This document shows positions 37,220 to 45,635 of a stretch of DNA of 64,000 nucleotides, in pieces. Both the position numbers and the translations under genes were made by a program. Location of the stretch: NCBI RefSeq assembly GCF_009910675.1, contig NZ_RSEJ01000023.1, forward strand, positions 1 to 64,000, read 5' to 3'. Every line of letters begins with the position of its first letter. Position 1 is the first letter of the stretch. Source of the DNA: Photobacterium alginatilyticum (GTDB lineage Bacteria; Pseudomonadota; Gammaproteobacteria; Enterobacterales; Vibrionaceae). The notes beneath the pieces are model-generated. The model did no database searches, was not told where the DNA came from, and was given only the letters and a program-made list of their open reading frames with translations.

Positions 37220-38023
37220 CTAGAGTTTCCACTCATAGCGAGTATTATTACAGACTTGGCGAAAACCTATATCTTTATACATCTTGAACCCTTCACCGGA
37301 CGCCTGAAGTATCGCAAACTTATAGCCTGCTATATACGCATCTCTTAATACGATATTCATCAAGCAGCGGCCGATACCTCTCTCCCTAAAGGCAGGTAAC
37401 GTTGATACCCAATAAATCCCGACTACATCATGTTCAAAGTAACAGCAGGCAGTTGCGACTGGCTCATCATCATATAGCCCCAGATATAGTCTTACTGGAT
37501 CTCTAAAACCTCCATCCATGAGTACTTTTCTATAGGTTGACCTCAATCCCTGGTTCAACTCAAAGCCATCAAAAAGAGCTGCTATCCACTGCTCTAAACG
37601 TTCATCACTATCTACCCGCTTAACCAAAAGCTTATCAACGGAGGGGTTGGAAAATGTACAGCTAGAGAGTTCAATAGCCATTCCAGGGCTTACAGAACCA
37701 ACAGTTAGACCCTGAGATTCCAGTATATCTCCGATGTTGCTTGGGCTTGAGGATGACCAAACTTTCCAGCAAAATTGCTCCTTACCAGAAGCTAACTTTT
37801 TAAGAAACTGGCTAATCGCTGGTGACGAGTTGTGCAATTCAACATTGGTTTCCAGCACACCGTTGAAAACTGGACTACGGTCAGCACTTTCAATCCAGAT
37901 AAATTGTTCATTCCTGTTCAGGATAATCTCATCTGACTGAGCCAAGAACAAATCATATGACAGCTGATTTTTATCGACTAAACACCCCAAGTCCAGACGA
38001 TCAAGACCATTATGAATCCCCAT
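37220..38023 (-). CDS. GNAT N-acetyltransferase with long N-terminal domain
   Basis: A 267-residue protein. The C-terminal 120 residues form a GNAT domain: VGIYWVSTLPAFRERGIGRCLMNIVLRDA holds the acetyl-CoA loop (ERGIGRC), followed by ILQASGEGFKMYKDIGF. The N-terminal 140 residues are a divergent, possibly degenerate second acetyltransferase-like or substrate-selecting domain. GGGGTAGGT precedes the ATG. It is divergent from the APH-type gene next to it; substrate unknown. Confidence 0.82.
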   Translation of the reverse strand: MGIHNGLDRLDLGCLVDKNQLSYDLFLAQSDEIILNRNEQFIWIESADRSPVFNGVLETNVELHNSSPAISQFLKKLASGKEQFCWKVWSSSSPSNIGDILESQGLTVGSVSPGMAIELSSCTFSNPSVDKLLVKRVDSDERLEQWIAALFDGFELNQGLRSTYRKVLMDGGFRDPVRLYLGLYDDEPVATACCYFEHDVVGIYWVSTLPAFRERGIGRCLMNIVLRDAYIAGYKFAILQASGEGFKMYKDIGFRQVCNNTRYEWKL

Positions 38024-38211
38024 ACCTACCCCAAAATTACAGAAACCTGTTCATTTAGCTTTGATTGAAGCAACACATCAAATGCTGAAACTGCCATGAA
38101 AGTACACAAACTTTGATACACGTCTACTTTGACAAATATCTCCAAGATATACAATCAGTTACTTATGAGGATTTATCGCTAGGAATGTTCGCATCGCACA
38201 TAAGGACAATC

Positions 38212-38982
38212 ATGGAAGAACTACAAGGTGGTCGTGAAGGGTTGATTCATCGGCATAAGGGTAAAGTATACCGACCTAGTGGCTTATGGTCTCAATCAGT
38301 ACATCAGTTACTCGCTCACCTGAGAAAAGAACAGTTCTTTTCTGCACCAGAACCATTCGGTTTTGATACAAAAGGCTATGAGGTTTTGTCCTACGTATCT
38401 GGTGATGTTTACGACTACCCGTTAAGGGGGGCCATAGCGAGTATGGAAGCATTATGCTCAGCAGCAGAACTCCTACGTAAGTACCATGACGCAACCGTAC
38501 CTTTTGCTCAAAGTGAACAATGTGAAAACTTGGATTGGATGTTGCCAGCAAGAAAGCCTTATGACGTTATTTGTCACGGTGACTATGCCCCCTATAACGT
38601 GGCACTAAATGGAAATCAAGTAGTCGGGATCTTTGACTTTGATACCGCGCACCCAGCACCGCGAATTTGGGATATAGCGTATGCGGTTTATTGCTGGGCA
38701 CCATTTAAAACCAGTCCTAATGATGCTTTGGGTAGCTTACCTCAGCAGATTTCGCGCGCTAAACAGTTCTGTGACTCTTATTGTTTGCCCCAACAAGAGC
38801 GAAGCCAGCTTGTTGATATCATGATATTACGTGTTCAAACCTTGGTTGATTTTATGCGTAGCGAGGCTGAAAAAGGCAATCAAGCATTTATCAACAATAT
38901 CAAAGATGAGCATCATCTTGCGTATCTAAATGACATTGATTACTTAAAACGTAATAAACATAAAATTTTAAGCAACCTGTAG
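38212..38982 (+). CDS. APH-family phosphotransferase
   Basis: A 256-residue kinase-fold protein of the aminoglycoside/choline phosphotransferase group. The catalytic loop is VICHGDYAPYNVAL (about 119-132), with the metal-binding Asp in FDFDTAHPAPRIWDIA (about 141-156). The ATG at 38212 has TAAGGAC five bases before it; the frame is open upstream to a TTG at 38113 without a ribosome site. Relatives phosphorylate antibiotics, sugars or choline; the short N-terminal lobe does not identify a drug target. It heads a plus-strand pair with the ClbS-like gene. Confidence 0.82.
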   Translation: MEELQGGREGLIHRHKGKVYRPSGLWSQSVHQLLAHLRKEQFFSAPEPFGFDTKGYEVLSYVSGDVYDYPLRGAIASMEALCSAAELLRKYHDATVPFAQSEQCENLDWMLPARKPYDVICHGDYAPYNVALNGNQVVGIFDFDTAHPAPRIWDIAYAVYCWAPFKTSPNDALGSLPQQISRAKQFCDSYCLPQQERSQLVDIMILRVQTLVDFMRSEAEKGNQAFINNIKDEHHLAYLNDIDYLKRNKHKILSNL

Positions 38983-39034
38983 TAAACAGCTATCAATGAA
39001 CAAAACGAGCGACTAACCAAACAAGAAAGCATCT

Positions 39035-39550
39035 ATGACATCAGTACCACAAAATAAAAATGAGTTAATCAATGCAATCACTTTAGCCTATAGTAAGCTG
39101 ATTGAGGACTACCATTCTATTCCAGTTGAACTGTCTAGAACACATGGGATTGAGGGTAACGTCAAGGACACAACAATTAGCGTTTGCGATACACTTGCCT
39201 ACTTAATTGGCTGGGGAAAGCTAGTCCTTAAATGGCATTCTTCAAAGTCTCAAGGTAAGCATGTCGACTTCCCGGAAACCGGCTACAAGTGGAATCAGCT
39301 TGGGCTACTGGCCCAAAGCTTCCAACATGACTACAAAGATTGGGATTATCAAAGTTTACAAAGAGAGTTCGCAAGGGTGACTCAGGAAATTCTGGTGTTA
39401 GTTAAAAGCATTGATGAGCAGGCACTTTACGGCGTTCCATGGTATGACAAATGGACACTTGGCCGTATGATTCAATTCAACACGTCATCACCAATGAAAA
39501 ACGTACGTACTAAGGTCAGACGATTTAAAAAAACACAGGGAATCAAGTAG
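39035..39550 (+). CDS. ClbS/DfsB family four-helix protein
   Basis: A 171-residue helical protein of the ClbS/DfsB (DUF1706) family. Recognisable parts are KNELINAITLAYSKLIEDY, VCDTLAYLIGWGKLVLKW, PETGYKWNQLGLLAQSF and WTLGRMIQFNTSSPMKNVRTKVRR. ClbS is the self-protection enzyme of colibactin producers and opens the cyclopropane warhead; many DUF1706 members occur without colibactin genes, as here, so that function is not implied. It follows the APH-type gene by 52 bases on the same strand. Confidence 0.85.
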   Translation: MTSVPQNKNELINAITLAYSKLIEDYHSIPVELSRTHGIEGNVKDTTISVCDTLAYLIGWGKLVLKWHSSKSQGKHVDFPETGYKWNQLGLLAQSFQHDYKDWDYQSLQREFARVTQEILVLVKSIDEQALYGVPWYDKWTLGRMIQFNTSSPMKNVRTKVRRFKKTQGIK

Positions 39551-39579
39551 AGCCCACTTACAGGCACTCAGGCGAGTAC

Positions 39580-39723
39580 ATGAAAAAGTATATCTTTATC
39601 TTATTCAGCCTGCTGGTAATAACAGTTAGCTCATATATATCATTTGGCCTACATCGAAATTACTTGCTTGCCACAAATATTGCAAATGGTAGTTATAGTA
39701 AAGGAAAGGGAGGAAAAAGGTGA
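39580..39723 (+). CDS. Short hydrophobic peptide ORF, 47 residues
   Basis: A frame of 47 codons starting MKKYIFILFSLLVITVSSYI: a positively charged start, one membrane segment or signal (about 4-20) and a basic Lys/Gly-rich tail. It follows the ClbS-like gene by 29 bases with only a weak AGGCGAG before the ATG. The tail overlaps a terminator that serves the opposite strand, so this may be chance. No family recognised. Confidence 0.4.
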   Translation: MKKYIFILFSLLVITVSSYISFGLHRNYLLATNIANGSYSKGKGGKR

Positions 39724-39740
39724 CAACGGCTGTTATCACC
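39714..39740 (-). terminator. Terminator of yaiI
   Basis: On the minus strand, GGTGATAAC and GTTGTCACC pair (one wobble) around a 4-base loop and are followed by a run of five T, eight bases after the yaiI stop codon. Confidence 0.75.
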
Positions 39741-39748
39741 CTTTCAAA

Positions 39749-40204
39749 TCACTGCTTCTTATGATTCTTAGCCACAAAAGAATCAAGCTTGTTCGCGAAG
39801 TTTTGTCGGTCGGATTGGCTCAGCGGCGCAGGTCCACCTGTTTGAATTCCACTGCTTCGCATGGTTTCCATAAAATCGCGCATCTGCAGGCGTTGCTTGA
39901 TAGTATCCTTGGTATACATCTCGCCACGGGGATTGAGGGCATGGGCACCTTTGGTGATGAGCTCATCGGCAAGCGGAATATCAGCCGTGATCACCAAGTC
40001 ACCAGCTTCGACTTGCTGAACAATGTAATTATCGGCGACATCAAAGCCAGACTCTACCTGAATCGATTTAATATGCGGTGAAGGTGGAACTCTCACGTGG
40101 TGGTTTGCCACTAAGGTAACAGCAACCCCGACACGATTGGCAACACGGAACAAAATCTCCTTGATGACATTAGGACACGCGTCCGCATCAACCCAAATCT
40201 TCAT
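39749..40204 (-). CDS. yaiI: YaiI/YqxD family protein (DUF188)
   Basis: A 151-residue protein matching the UPF0178/DUF188 family: [44 protein letters not shown] and [12 protein letters not shown]. The conserved acidic residues (DADAC near the start, ITADIPLA) resemble PIN-like nucleases, and that is only a fold-level inference. Function unknown. It stands alone on the minus strand behind its own terminator. Confidence 0.92.
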   Translation of the reverse strand: MKIWVDADACPNVIKEILFRVANRVGVAVTLVANHHVRVPPSPHIKSIQVESGFDVADNYIVQQVEAGDLVITADIPLADELITKGAHALNPRGEMYTKDTIKQRLQMRDFMETMRSSGIQTGGPAPLSQSDRQNFANKLDSFVAKNHKKQ

Positions 40205-40266
40205 CTCTAATCCTTTCTATAAAACAACAGTACCACTTTACTGTGTGCAGTCTAAAAAACAAACAT

Positions 40267-40295
40267 AAGAAAGCCGCCAATTTGGCGGCTTTCTT
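40267..40295. terminator. Terminator between ybiT and yaiI
   Basis: AAGAAAGCCGCCA / TGGCGGCTTTCTT stem of 13 bp with a 3-base loop and T/A-rich flanks on both sides; for ybiT (-) it is about 50 bases downstream of the stop codon. Confidence 0.85.
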
Positions 40296-40347
40296 CTATC
40301 AAGCTAAATCATTCATTGGCTTCATTAACTCACCAACGTAATTTTAA

Positions 40348-41943
40348 TTAGCCCACAAGGCCTTGCTTGCGCAGGTACTCTTCGTAAGTACCGTGGAAAT
40401 CTTCAACACCATCTTTGGTGATTTCGATGATGCGCGTTGCAATCGAAGATACAAACTGGCGGTCATGAGAAACAAACATCAAAGTACCTTTGAAGTTTTC
40501 AAGCGCCAAGTTTAGCGATTCGATAGATTCCATATCCATGTGGTTAGTTGGCTCATCCATCAACAGGATGTTTGGTTTTTGCATGATCAGCTTACCAAAC
40601 AGCATTCGGCCTTGCTCACCACCGGAAATAACTTTTACAGATTTCTTGATATCGTTCTGTGAGAACAGCATGCGTCCAAGAATGCCACGAACCGTCTGCT
40701 CGTCGTCGCCTTCTTTCTTCCACTGGCCCATCCAGTCCAGCAGTGTCATGTCTTCTTCGAAATCAGCACTGTGATCCTGCGCGTAGAAGCCAATGTTGTT
40801 GTTCTCTGACCACTTGATCATACCTTCCATTGGTTCCATCTGGCCTGCCAACGTATTTAGGAAGGTTGATTTACCGATACCGTTTTCACCGATGATCGCA
40901 ATACGCTCACCCACTTCAACCAACAGCTTCACGCCATTGATAAGGATGTTTTCGCCGTAACCCTGTTTTAGGTTTTCGACCTCAAGCGCGTTACGGAACA
41001 GTTCTTTCTCTTGTTCAAAGCGGATAAATGGCGACTGGCGGCTCGATGCTTTCACTTCGTCAAGCTGGATTTTATCAAGCTGCTTCTGACGTGACGTCGC
41101 CTGCTTTGCTTTTGAAGCATTTGCAGAGAAACGGCTAACGAAAGTTTGAAGCTCTGCCATTTGCGCTTTTTTCTTGGCGTTGTCAGCAAGTAGACGTTCA
41201 CGCGAAGCTTCAGCGGCTGTCATGTATTCATCGTAGTTGCCAGGGAACAGACGAAGCTCACCGTAATCCAAATCAGCCATATGAGTACATACGCTGTTTA
41301 GGAAGTGACGGTCGTGCGAAATGATAATCATAGTGCAGTTACGCTCAAGCAATACCTGCTCAAGCCAGCTGATAGTGTGAATATCCAAGTTGTTCGTCGG
41401 TTCGTCAAGCAGCATAATGTCTGGGTCTGCAAACAGAACCTGAGCCAGCAGAACACGAACTTTAAGGCCAGGTGCAACTGCGCTCATCAATCCAAAGTGC
41501 TGCTCTTCCGAGATACCCAAGCCAAGTAGCAATTCACCGGCACGCGCTTCCGCAGAGTAGCCGTCCATCTCAGCGAACTCAGTTTCCAGATCGGCAACAC
41601 GCATACCATCTTCTTCAGACATTTCAGGTAGCGAGTAAATACGGTCACGCTCTTCTTTAATCTTCCACAGTTCTTTGTGACCCATGATAACGGTATCAAC
41701 CACTGTGTACTCTTCGAACGCGAACTGGTCCTGGCCCAGTTTTGCCATACGCTCGTTCGGATCTGTTGAAACAGTACCTGCCGACTGCTCAAGTTCGCCA
41801 CCCAGAATTTTCATGAATGTCGACTTACCACAGCCATTCGCGCCGATAAGACCGTAACGGTTACCTTCACCGAATTTAACCGAGATGTTTTCAAACAATG
41901 GCTTATCGCCAAACTGCATTGTGATATTAGCGGTAGAAATCAA
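40348..41943 (-). CDS. ybiT: ABC-F family ATPase YbiT
   Basis: A 531-residue translation-associated ABC-F protein with two ATPase domains and no membrane segment. The first domain has GANGCGKST and [19 protein letters not shown]; the second has [24 protein letters not shown] and [10 protein letters not shown]. The signature motif of the first domain is degenerate ([15 protein letters not shown]), as in E. coli YbiT. The linker between the domains (about residues 240-300) is lysine- and glutamine-rich and reaches toward the ribosome in this family. It starts at a TTG (41943) with GGAACAG as ribosome site. A terminator-like hairpin lies just upstream, which suggests attenuation control. Confidence 0.95.
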   Translation of the reverse strand: MISTANITMQFGDKPLFENISVKFGEGNRYGLIGANGCGKSTFMKILGGELEQSAGTVSTDPNERMAKLGQDQFAFEEYTVVDTVIMGHKELWKIKEERDRIYSLPEMSEEDGMRVADLETEFAEMDGYSAEARAGELLLGLGISEEQHFGLMSAVAPGLKVRVLLAQVLFADPDIMLLDEPTNNLDIHTISWLEQVLLERNCTMIIISHDRHFLNSVCTHMADLDYGELRLFPGNYDEYMTAAEASRERLLADNAKKKAQMAELQTFVSRFSANASKAKQATSRQKQLDKIQLDEVKASSRQSPFIRFEQEKELFRNALEVENLKQGYGENILINGVKLLVEVGERIAIIGENGIGKSTFLNTLAGQMEPMEGMIKWSENNNIGFYAQDHSADFEEDMTLLDWMGQWKKEGDDEQTVRGILGRMLFSQNDIKKSVKVISGGEQGRMLFGKLIMQKPNILLMDEPTNHMDMESIESLNLALENFKGTLMFVSHDRQFVSSIATRIIEITKDGVEDFHGTYEEYLRKQGLVG

Positions 41944-41979
41944 TGTACTGTTCCAATAATGATTTATGTATCAAGCATT

Positions 41980-42025
41980 AAAAAAGCCGCCGGGTTCAGG
42001 CGACTTTAGCAACGAAATTGGCGGC
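41980..42025 (-). promoter_or_regulatory. Terminator-like hairpin in the ybiT leader
   Basis: On the minus strand, AAAGTCGCC (42007-41999) pairs with GGCGGCTTT (41991-41983) around a 7-base loop and is followed by more T, giving an intrinsic terminator that ends about 37 bases before the ybiT start. A second GCCGCC (42025-42020) could pair with the same GGCGGC. No minus-strand gene ends here, so the terminator most likely attenuates ybiT itself. A three-codon ORF (GTG-ATA-TAG, 42055-42047) with AGGGA upstream lies before it. Confidence 0.55.
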
Positions 42026-42270
42026 AAGGATAACAGAATTCGTGAACTATATCACTATGATTCCCTACTTTCTGGCCTTTGATACGTACCACTATCAACA
42101 CACAGATATGCACGCAAATACATAACCACATAGGCGCATGTGTTATAAATGCGACATGCAAACAATAGATTGATACTCACTTGAGAAAAGAGTGATTATT
42201 TTCATACTTTATCCAAACGGCAAAAAAACACTAAAGCTATTCAAGAATGCTTAAATAAGGGATATAAGTC

Positions 42271-43095
42271 ATGGACAGAGTGTCACCCATCTTTCTTATT
42301 GGCTCGCAAAAGTCAGGAACGACTTCATTAGCCAAACAACTTGGCAATAACCCCAAAATATGCCTTTCCAGCCCTAAAGAGCCGGACTACTACACCGGCA
42401 ACTATCACCGTGGTGTCGACTGGTACAACGACTGCTTTGATAAGCAACAGAAGATCCCTCTCGATGCCTCGACCAGCTATACCATGTGCCCGCTTAGTAA
42501 TTTATCCTTAGCAATTTTGCCGAATCGCGACAAACTACTTGATGTCCCGAAGCGTATAAAACAGGATCATCCTAATGCTAAGTTCATCTATATTGTTAGA
42601 GAACCTGCCATGAGGATCTATTCTCACTACTGGCATGACGTTAAGTATGGCAGGGAGAAGCGCCCATTTGATAAAGCTATCAAGGAAGATTCTTTTTACC
42701 TTGAGCTCAGCCGTTACCATGAGCAGGTAAGCAAGTACCTTGAACACTTTGACAAGCGCAATTTTCTAATCATAAAATTTGAGGACTATGTGCAGGATCA
42801 GCTGAAAACTATCAATCAATGCGAAGATTTTCTTGGCATTCCCCGCAGCCCTGCACTAGAACAGCAACAAGCCAATAAAGGTCAGCAATATAATTCTATC
42901 GGCCTCTTTCTACTCAACAACCGGTGGACAAAAAATATTGATAAGCTTATTCCTAACTCATTTCGACAGTTAATTAAGAAAGCGATATCTAAAGAGATCC
43001 CCCGGATATCAGAGGATCAACGAAATCTATTGAACATAGCTTTTGAATTAGACCAAAGAAAGCTAAAAGAAGACTTTGGTGTTTCGTACCTGTAA
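42271..43095 (+). CDS. Sulfotransferase
   Basis: A 274-residue PAPS-dependent sulfotransferase. The PAPS 5'-phosphosulfate loop is IGSQKSGTTSLAKQL (10-24), and the 3'-phosphate site IYIVREPAMRIYSHYWHD follows near residue 110. It resembles carbohydrate (heparan-type) sulfotransferases. AGGGATATAAGTC precedes the ATG. It lies next to a glycosyltransferase cluster and probably sulfates a cell-surface glycan or a lipid-linked sugar. It is convergent with the GT4 gene. Confidence 0.85.
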   Translation: MDRVSPIFLIGSQKSGTTSLAKQLGNNPKICLSSPKEPDYYTGNYHRGVDWYNDCFDKQQKIPLDASTSYTMCPLSNLSLAILPNRDKLLDVPKRIKQDHPNAKFIYIVREPAMRIYSHYWHDVKYGREKRPFDKAIKEDSFYLELSRYHEQVSKYLEHFDKRNFLIIKFEDYVQDQLKTINQCEDFLGIPRSPALEQQQANKGQQYNSIGLFLLNNRWTKNIDKLIPNSFRQLIKKAISKEIPRISEDQRNLLNIAFELDQRKLKEDFGVSYL

Positions 43096-43137
43096 TACTC
43101 AAAGCCATTATAACCAAGCAACGTCAGGGAAAATAAG

Positions 43138-44286
43138 TTAATGAGCCGCTGCCTCTATCCACTTGGATAAAATTTTTGCTTGCTTAAAAGCATCAAAATT
43201 ACGTTCAACATTACGACGTGCCTCCTGCCCCATTTGCTCCCGCTTTTCAGCCGGTAAACGCACGAACCGCTCAATGGCCTGGGCCAAAGCTGTTGCATCT
43301 TTCTCATTTACCATCAGGCCCGTGCCGGGAGCGACAATCTCTTTACACCCCATAATGTTGGTCGTTATCACAGGTACTCCCACTGCCATTGCTTCTTTTA
43401 ATACTAAAGGCCCGGTATCTACCAGACCGGATTGTGCGACACAAAAAGGCGCCACTAAACAGTCATATTGGGGGAGGTTTTCCTTTACCCAATACGGCTC
43501 TTTCGGGCCAAGAAAATTGACATGTTTCGCAATACCTAAAGCTAAGGCTTGCTGCTTAAGCTCCTCGGACAGTTCGCCGTCTCCAACAATATCAAGAGTA
43601 ACCGGATACGTTTCACATAAGCCTTGCATACTTTGAAGCAAATAAGTCACACCTTTAGGTTCGACAAGCCTCCCCAAGAAGACCAGTCGAATTTTGTTAT
43701 GCTTTAGCTTCGACTGGGGCTTGAATAACGAAGTTTTCACTCCACAGTGCAGGAGTTTAATATTGTTATTGCCCAGCTTTAAAAAGTCTTCCTTCATGTC
43801 GTTGCACACTGCCACGGCAAAATCGCTTCTTTTGAGCTTTAGGGGGATATCAAAAGCATGCTCATAAATATCATGGCCATGGCTAACAAACGAACAGGAA
43901 ATACCCAGTAATTTAGCCGCTGCAATGCTGTGAGAAGTCGTATGTTGAGCAAAGTGAGCGTGGACATGCTCGACATTTAGCTTCGCCATTTGAGATGCCA
44001 GTTTGACGCTGTAAGCAAATAGAGATCGCTTCGGCATCGATTGTTGTTCCATCACAAACTTAATACAGTTGTAAAGGTTACTTGGGCTGATTCTCGCCAA
44101 GAAGTTAAAGCTAAAGCTCTCTCCAATCTCATAGATTGGATAACTAAACTTCTGAGCTGAAAGATGTTTCTCAAAGGTCATCACACAAACATCGTGACCG
44201 CAGGATTCAATGGAATCAATTTCAGTTCGGATAAATGTTTCACTCAACACAGGAAATGTAGGTGCAACGAAGGCTACTTTTTTCAT
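43138..44286 (-). CDS. Glycosyltransferase family 4
   Basis: A 382-residue glycosyltransferase of the GT-B fold: VAFVAPTFPVLSETFIRTEI near the start, HVHAHFAQHTTSHSIAAAKLLG, FVSHGHDIYE, and the C-terminal sugar-nucleotide region VFLGRLVEPKGVTYLLQSM, then VLKEAMAVGVPVITTN. It resembles colanic-acid/exopolysaccharide transferases of the WcaL type. It is the only member of the cluster on the minus strand, convergent with the sulfotransferase and divergent from the GT2 gene. Confidence 0.88.
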   Translation of the reverse strand: MKKVAFVAPTFPVLSETFIRTEIDSIESCGHDVCVMTFEKHLSAQKFSYPIYEIGESFSFNFLARISPSNLYNCIKFVMEQQSMPKRSLFAYSVKLASQMAKLNVEHVHAHFAQHTTSHSIAAAKLLGISCSFVSHGHDIYEHAFDIPLKLKRSDFAVAVCNDMKEDFLKLGNNNIKLLHCGVKTSLFKPQSKLKHNKIRLVFLGRLVEPKGVTYLLQSMQGLCETYPVTLDIVGDGELSEELKQQALALGIAKHVNFLGPKEPYWVKENLPQYDCLVAPFCVAQSGLVDTGPLVLKEAMAVGVPVITTNIMGCKEIVAPGTGLMVNEKDATALAQAIERFVRLPAEKREQMGQEARRNVERNFDAFKQAKILSKWIEAAAH

Positions 44287-44608
44287 TATTACGCTCTCTA
44301 TAGCAGATGTTTACACTATGAAAAGCAATAACTGTTCCTATCTTCTTCAACGTTATATGGCCGTTTATTCTCGCATTCTGCAATGCAGATAAGAAAATAC
44401 TGGCAATAAGCAACATATCATCTGGCACACCATCTATTGCACTTCACCCACTCACACCTCTCTTCAGCACAGTATAAACACCACTTCCCTCTTTCAATAT
44501 AACCCTTAAAATTCAATAATATAGAATTCAGCCATTCAAAAACTGATGCTATACGCACGATTTAGGTATGAATTCTGCTTCACCCTTTAAAACTAAAGGG
44601 AGCCAGCC
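44287..44608. other. Intergenic region of the glycan cluster
   Basis: About 320 AT-rich bases between divergent GT4 and GT2 genes, with a GAATTC at each side of 44525-44575. GGGAG lies before the GT2 ATG. It probably holds promoters in both directions; no regulator box or RNA is recognised. Confidence 0.35.
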
Positions 44609-45562
44609 ATGGATAAAGTATCTGTAGTCATACCAACATATAATTGCCTACCTTATCTGCCTAAGGCGATTGAGAGCATTCTCGCCCAGGATTATAAAAA
44701 TATCGAAATCCTTGTTGTTAACGATAACAGCAGCGATGGCACTGACAAGTATCTGGCTACCCTAAGCAAAACACGTAACAATATTATCGTCATAAACACA
44801 GACGGGGTCGGTGCCGCATCAGCCAGAAATATCGCCATCAAACAATCATCAGGACACTACGTGGCTTTTCTGGATGCCGATGACTATTGGTACAGTGGAA
44901 AAGTCTCCGAACAAGTCAGAGTTCATCAAGAAAACAAACACCTTGGAATGACTTTCACCAACTACGATCACCTCAACGAAAACAATGAATTAATTATCGA
45001 CTGTCTGGCGTACTGGAATAAGTACAATAGTGACCAGCACACTGTTCACTTCTTTGACAACCCGCTCAATGATATTTTTGCCAACAACATTATCGGTACA
45101 TCAACTGTCATGATTAACAAAGCTGTCTTTCAAAAGCTCGGCTTTTTCAATGAAGAGATGAGTTATTGCGAGGACTGGCATTTCTGGCTAAAGGTGTGCG
45201 AGCATTTTGATGTTGCACTATTGAAGCACTCTTACACCGGGTATCTCATGAGAGCAGGCTCAATAACCCAAACAGATTCTAAGCGATGGAATAATTTGCT
45301 TTCTGTCTCTGAGGTTATTTCACATTATCAGGATCGTAATACATCAATCAGTAAGAAGTCGTTATCACAAGCTCGGGCAAGGCTACAAGAAGGCTATGCT
45401 GACTATTTCAGAACCAAAGGTGATATATATACCGCCCTGCTGCACGACTTCCACTCTTTGCTGATTGATCCCCAAACCAGACGTGTAAAACATACGCTCG
45501 GCGACATGAAGAAATGTCTTATGCCATCTCAAAAGCACAAGCAATCAGTACCGATCAAGTAG
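44609..45562 (+). CDS. Glycosyltransferase family 2
   Basis: A 317-residue GT-A glycosyltransferase: VSVVIPTYNCLPYLPKAIESIL, ILVVNDNSSDGTDKYL, GVGAASARNIAIKQSSGHYVAFLDADD with the metal-binding DADD, and YCEDWHFWLKVCEHFDVALL in the acceptor region. No membrane segment. It sits 73 bases upstream of the flippase gene on the same strand, so the pair may assemble and export a lipid-linked oligosaccharide. Confidence 0.9.
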   Translation: MDKVSVVIPTYNCLPYLPKAIESILAQDYKNIEILVVNDNSSDGTDKYLATLSKTRNNIIVINTDGVGAASARNIAIKQSSGHYVAFLDADDYWYSGKVSEQVRVHQENKHLGMTFTNYDHLNENNELIIDCLAYWNKYNSDQHTVHFFDNPLNDIFANNIIGTSTVMINKAVFQKLGFFNEEMSYCEDWHFWLKVCEHFDVALLKHSYTGYLMRAGSITQTDSKRWNNLLSVSEVISHYQDRNTSISKKSLSQARARLQEGYADYFRTKGDIYTALLHDFHSLLIDPQTRRVKHTLGDMKKCLMPSQKHKQSVPIK

Positions 45563-45635
45563 TTGCCACCATTTCAATTTGGCGACATCGCCAGCGTAGA
45601 AATGGATTGGGAATTGATATAGCTAAATAGGGTTT

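Noticed and set aside
34414-39723. Integron cassette array
   Set aside because: The gene mix suggested cassettes, but I saw no repeated attC-like elements between the genes, and strands vary.
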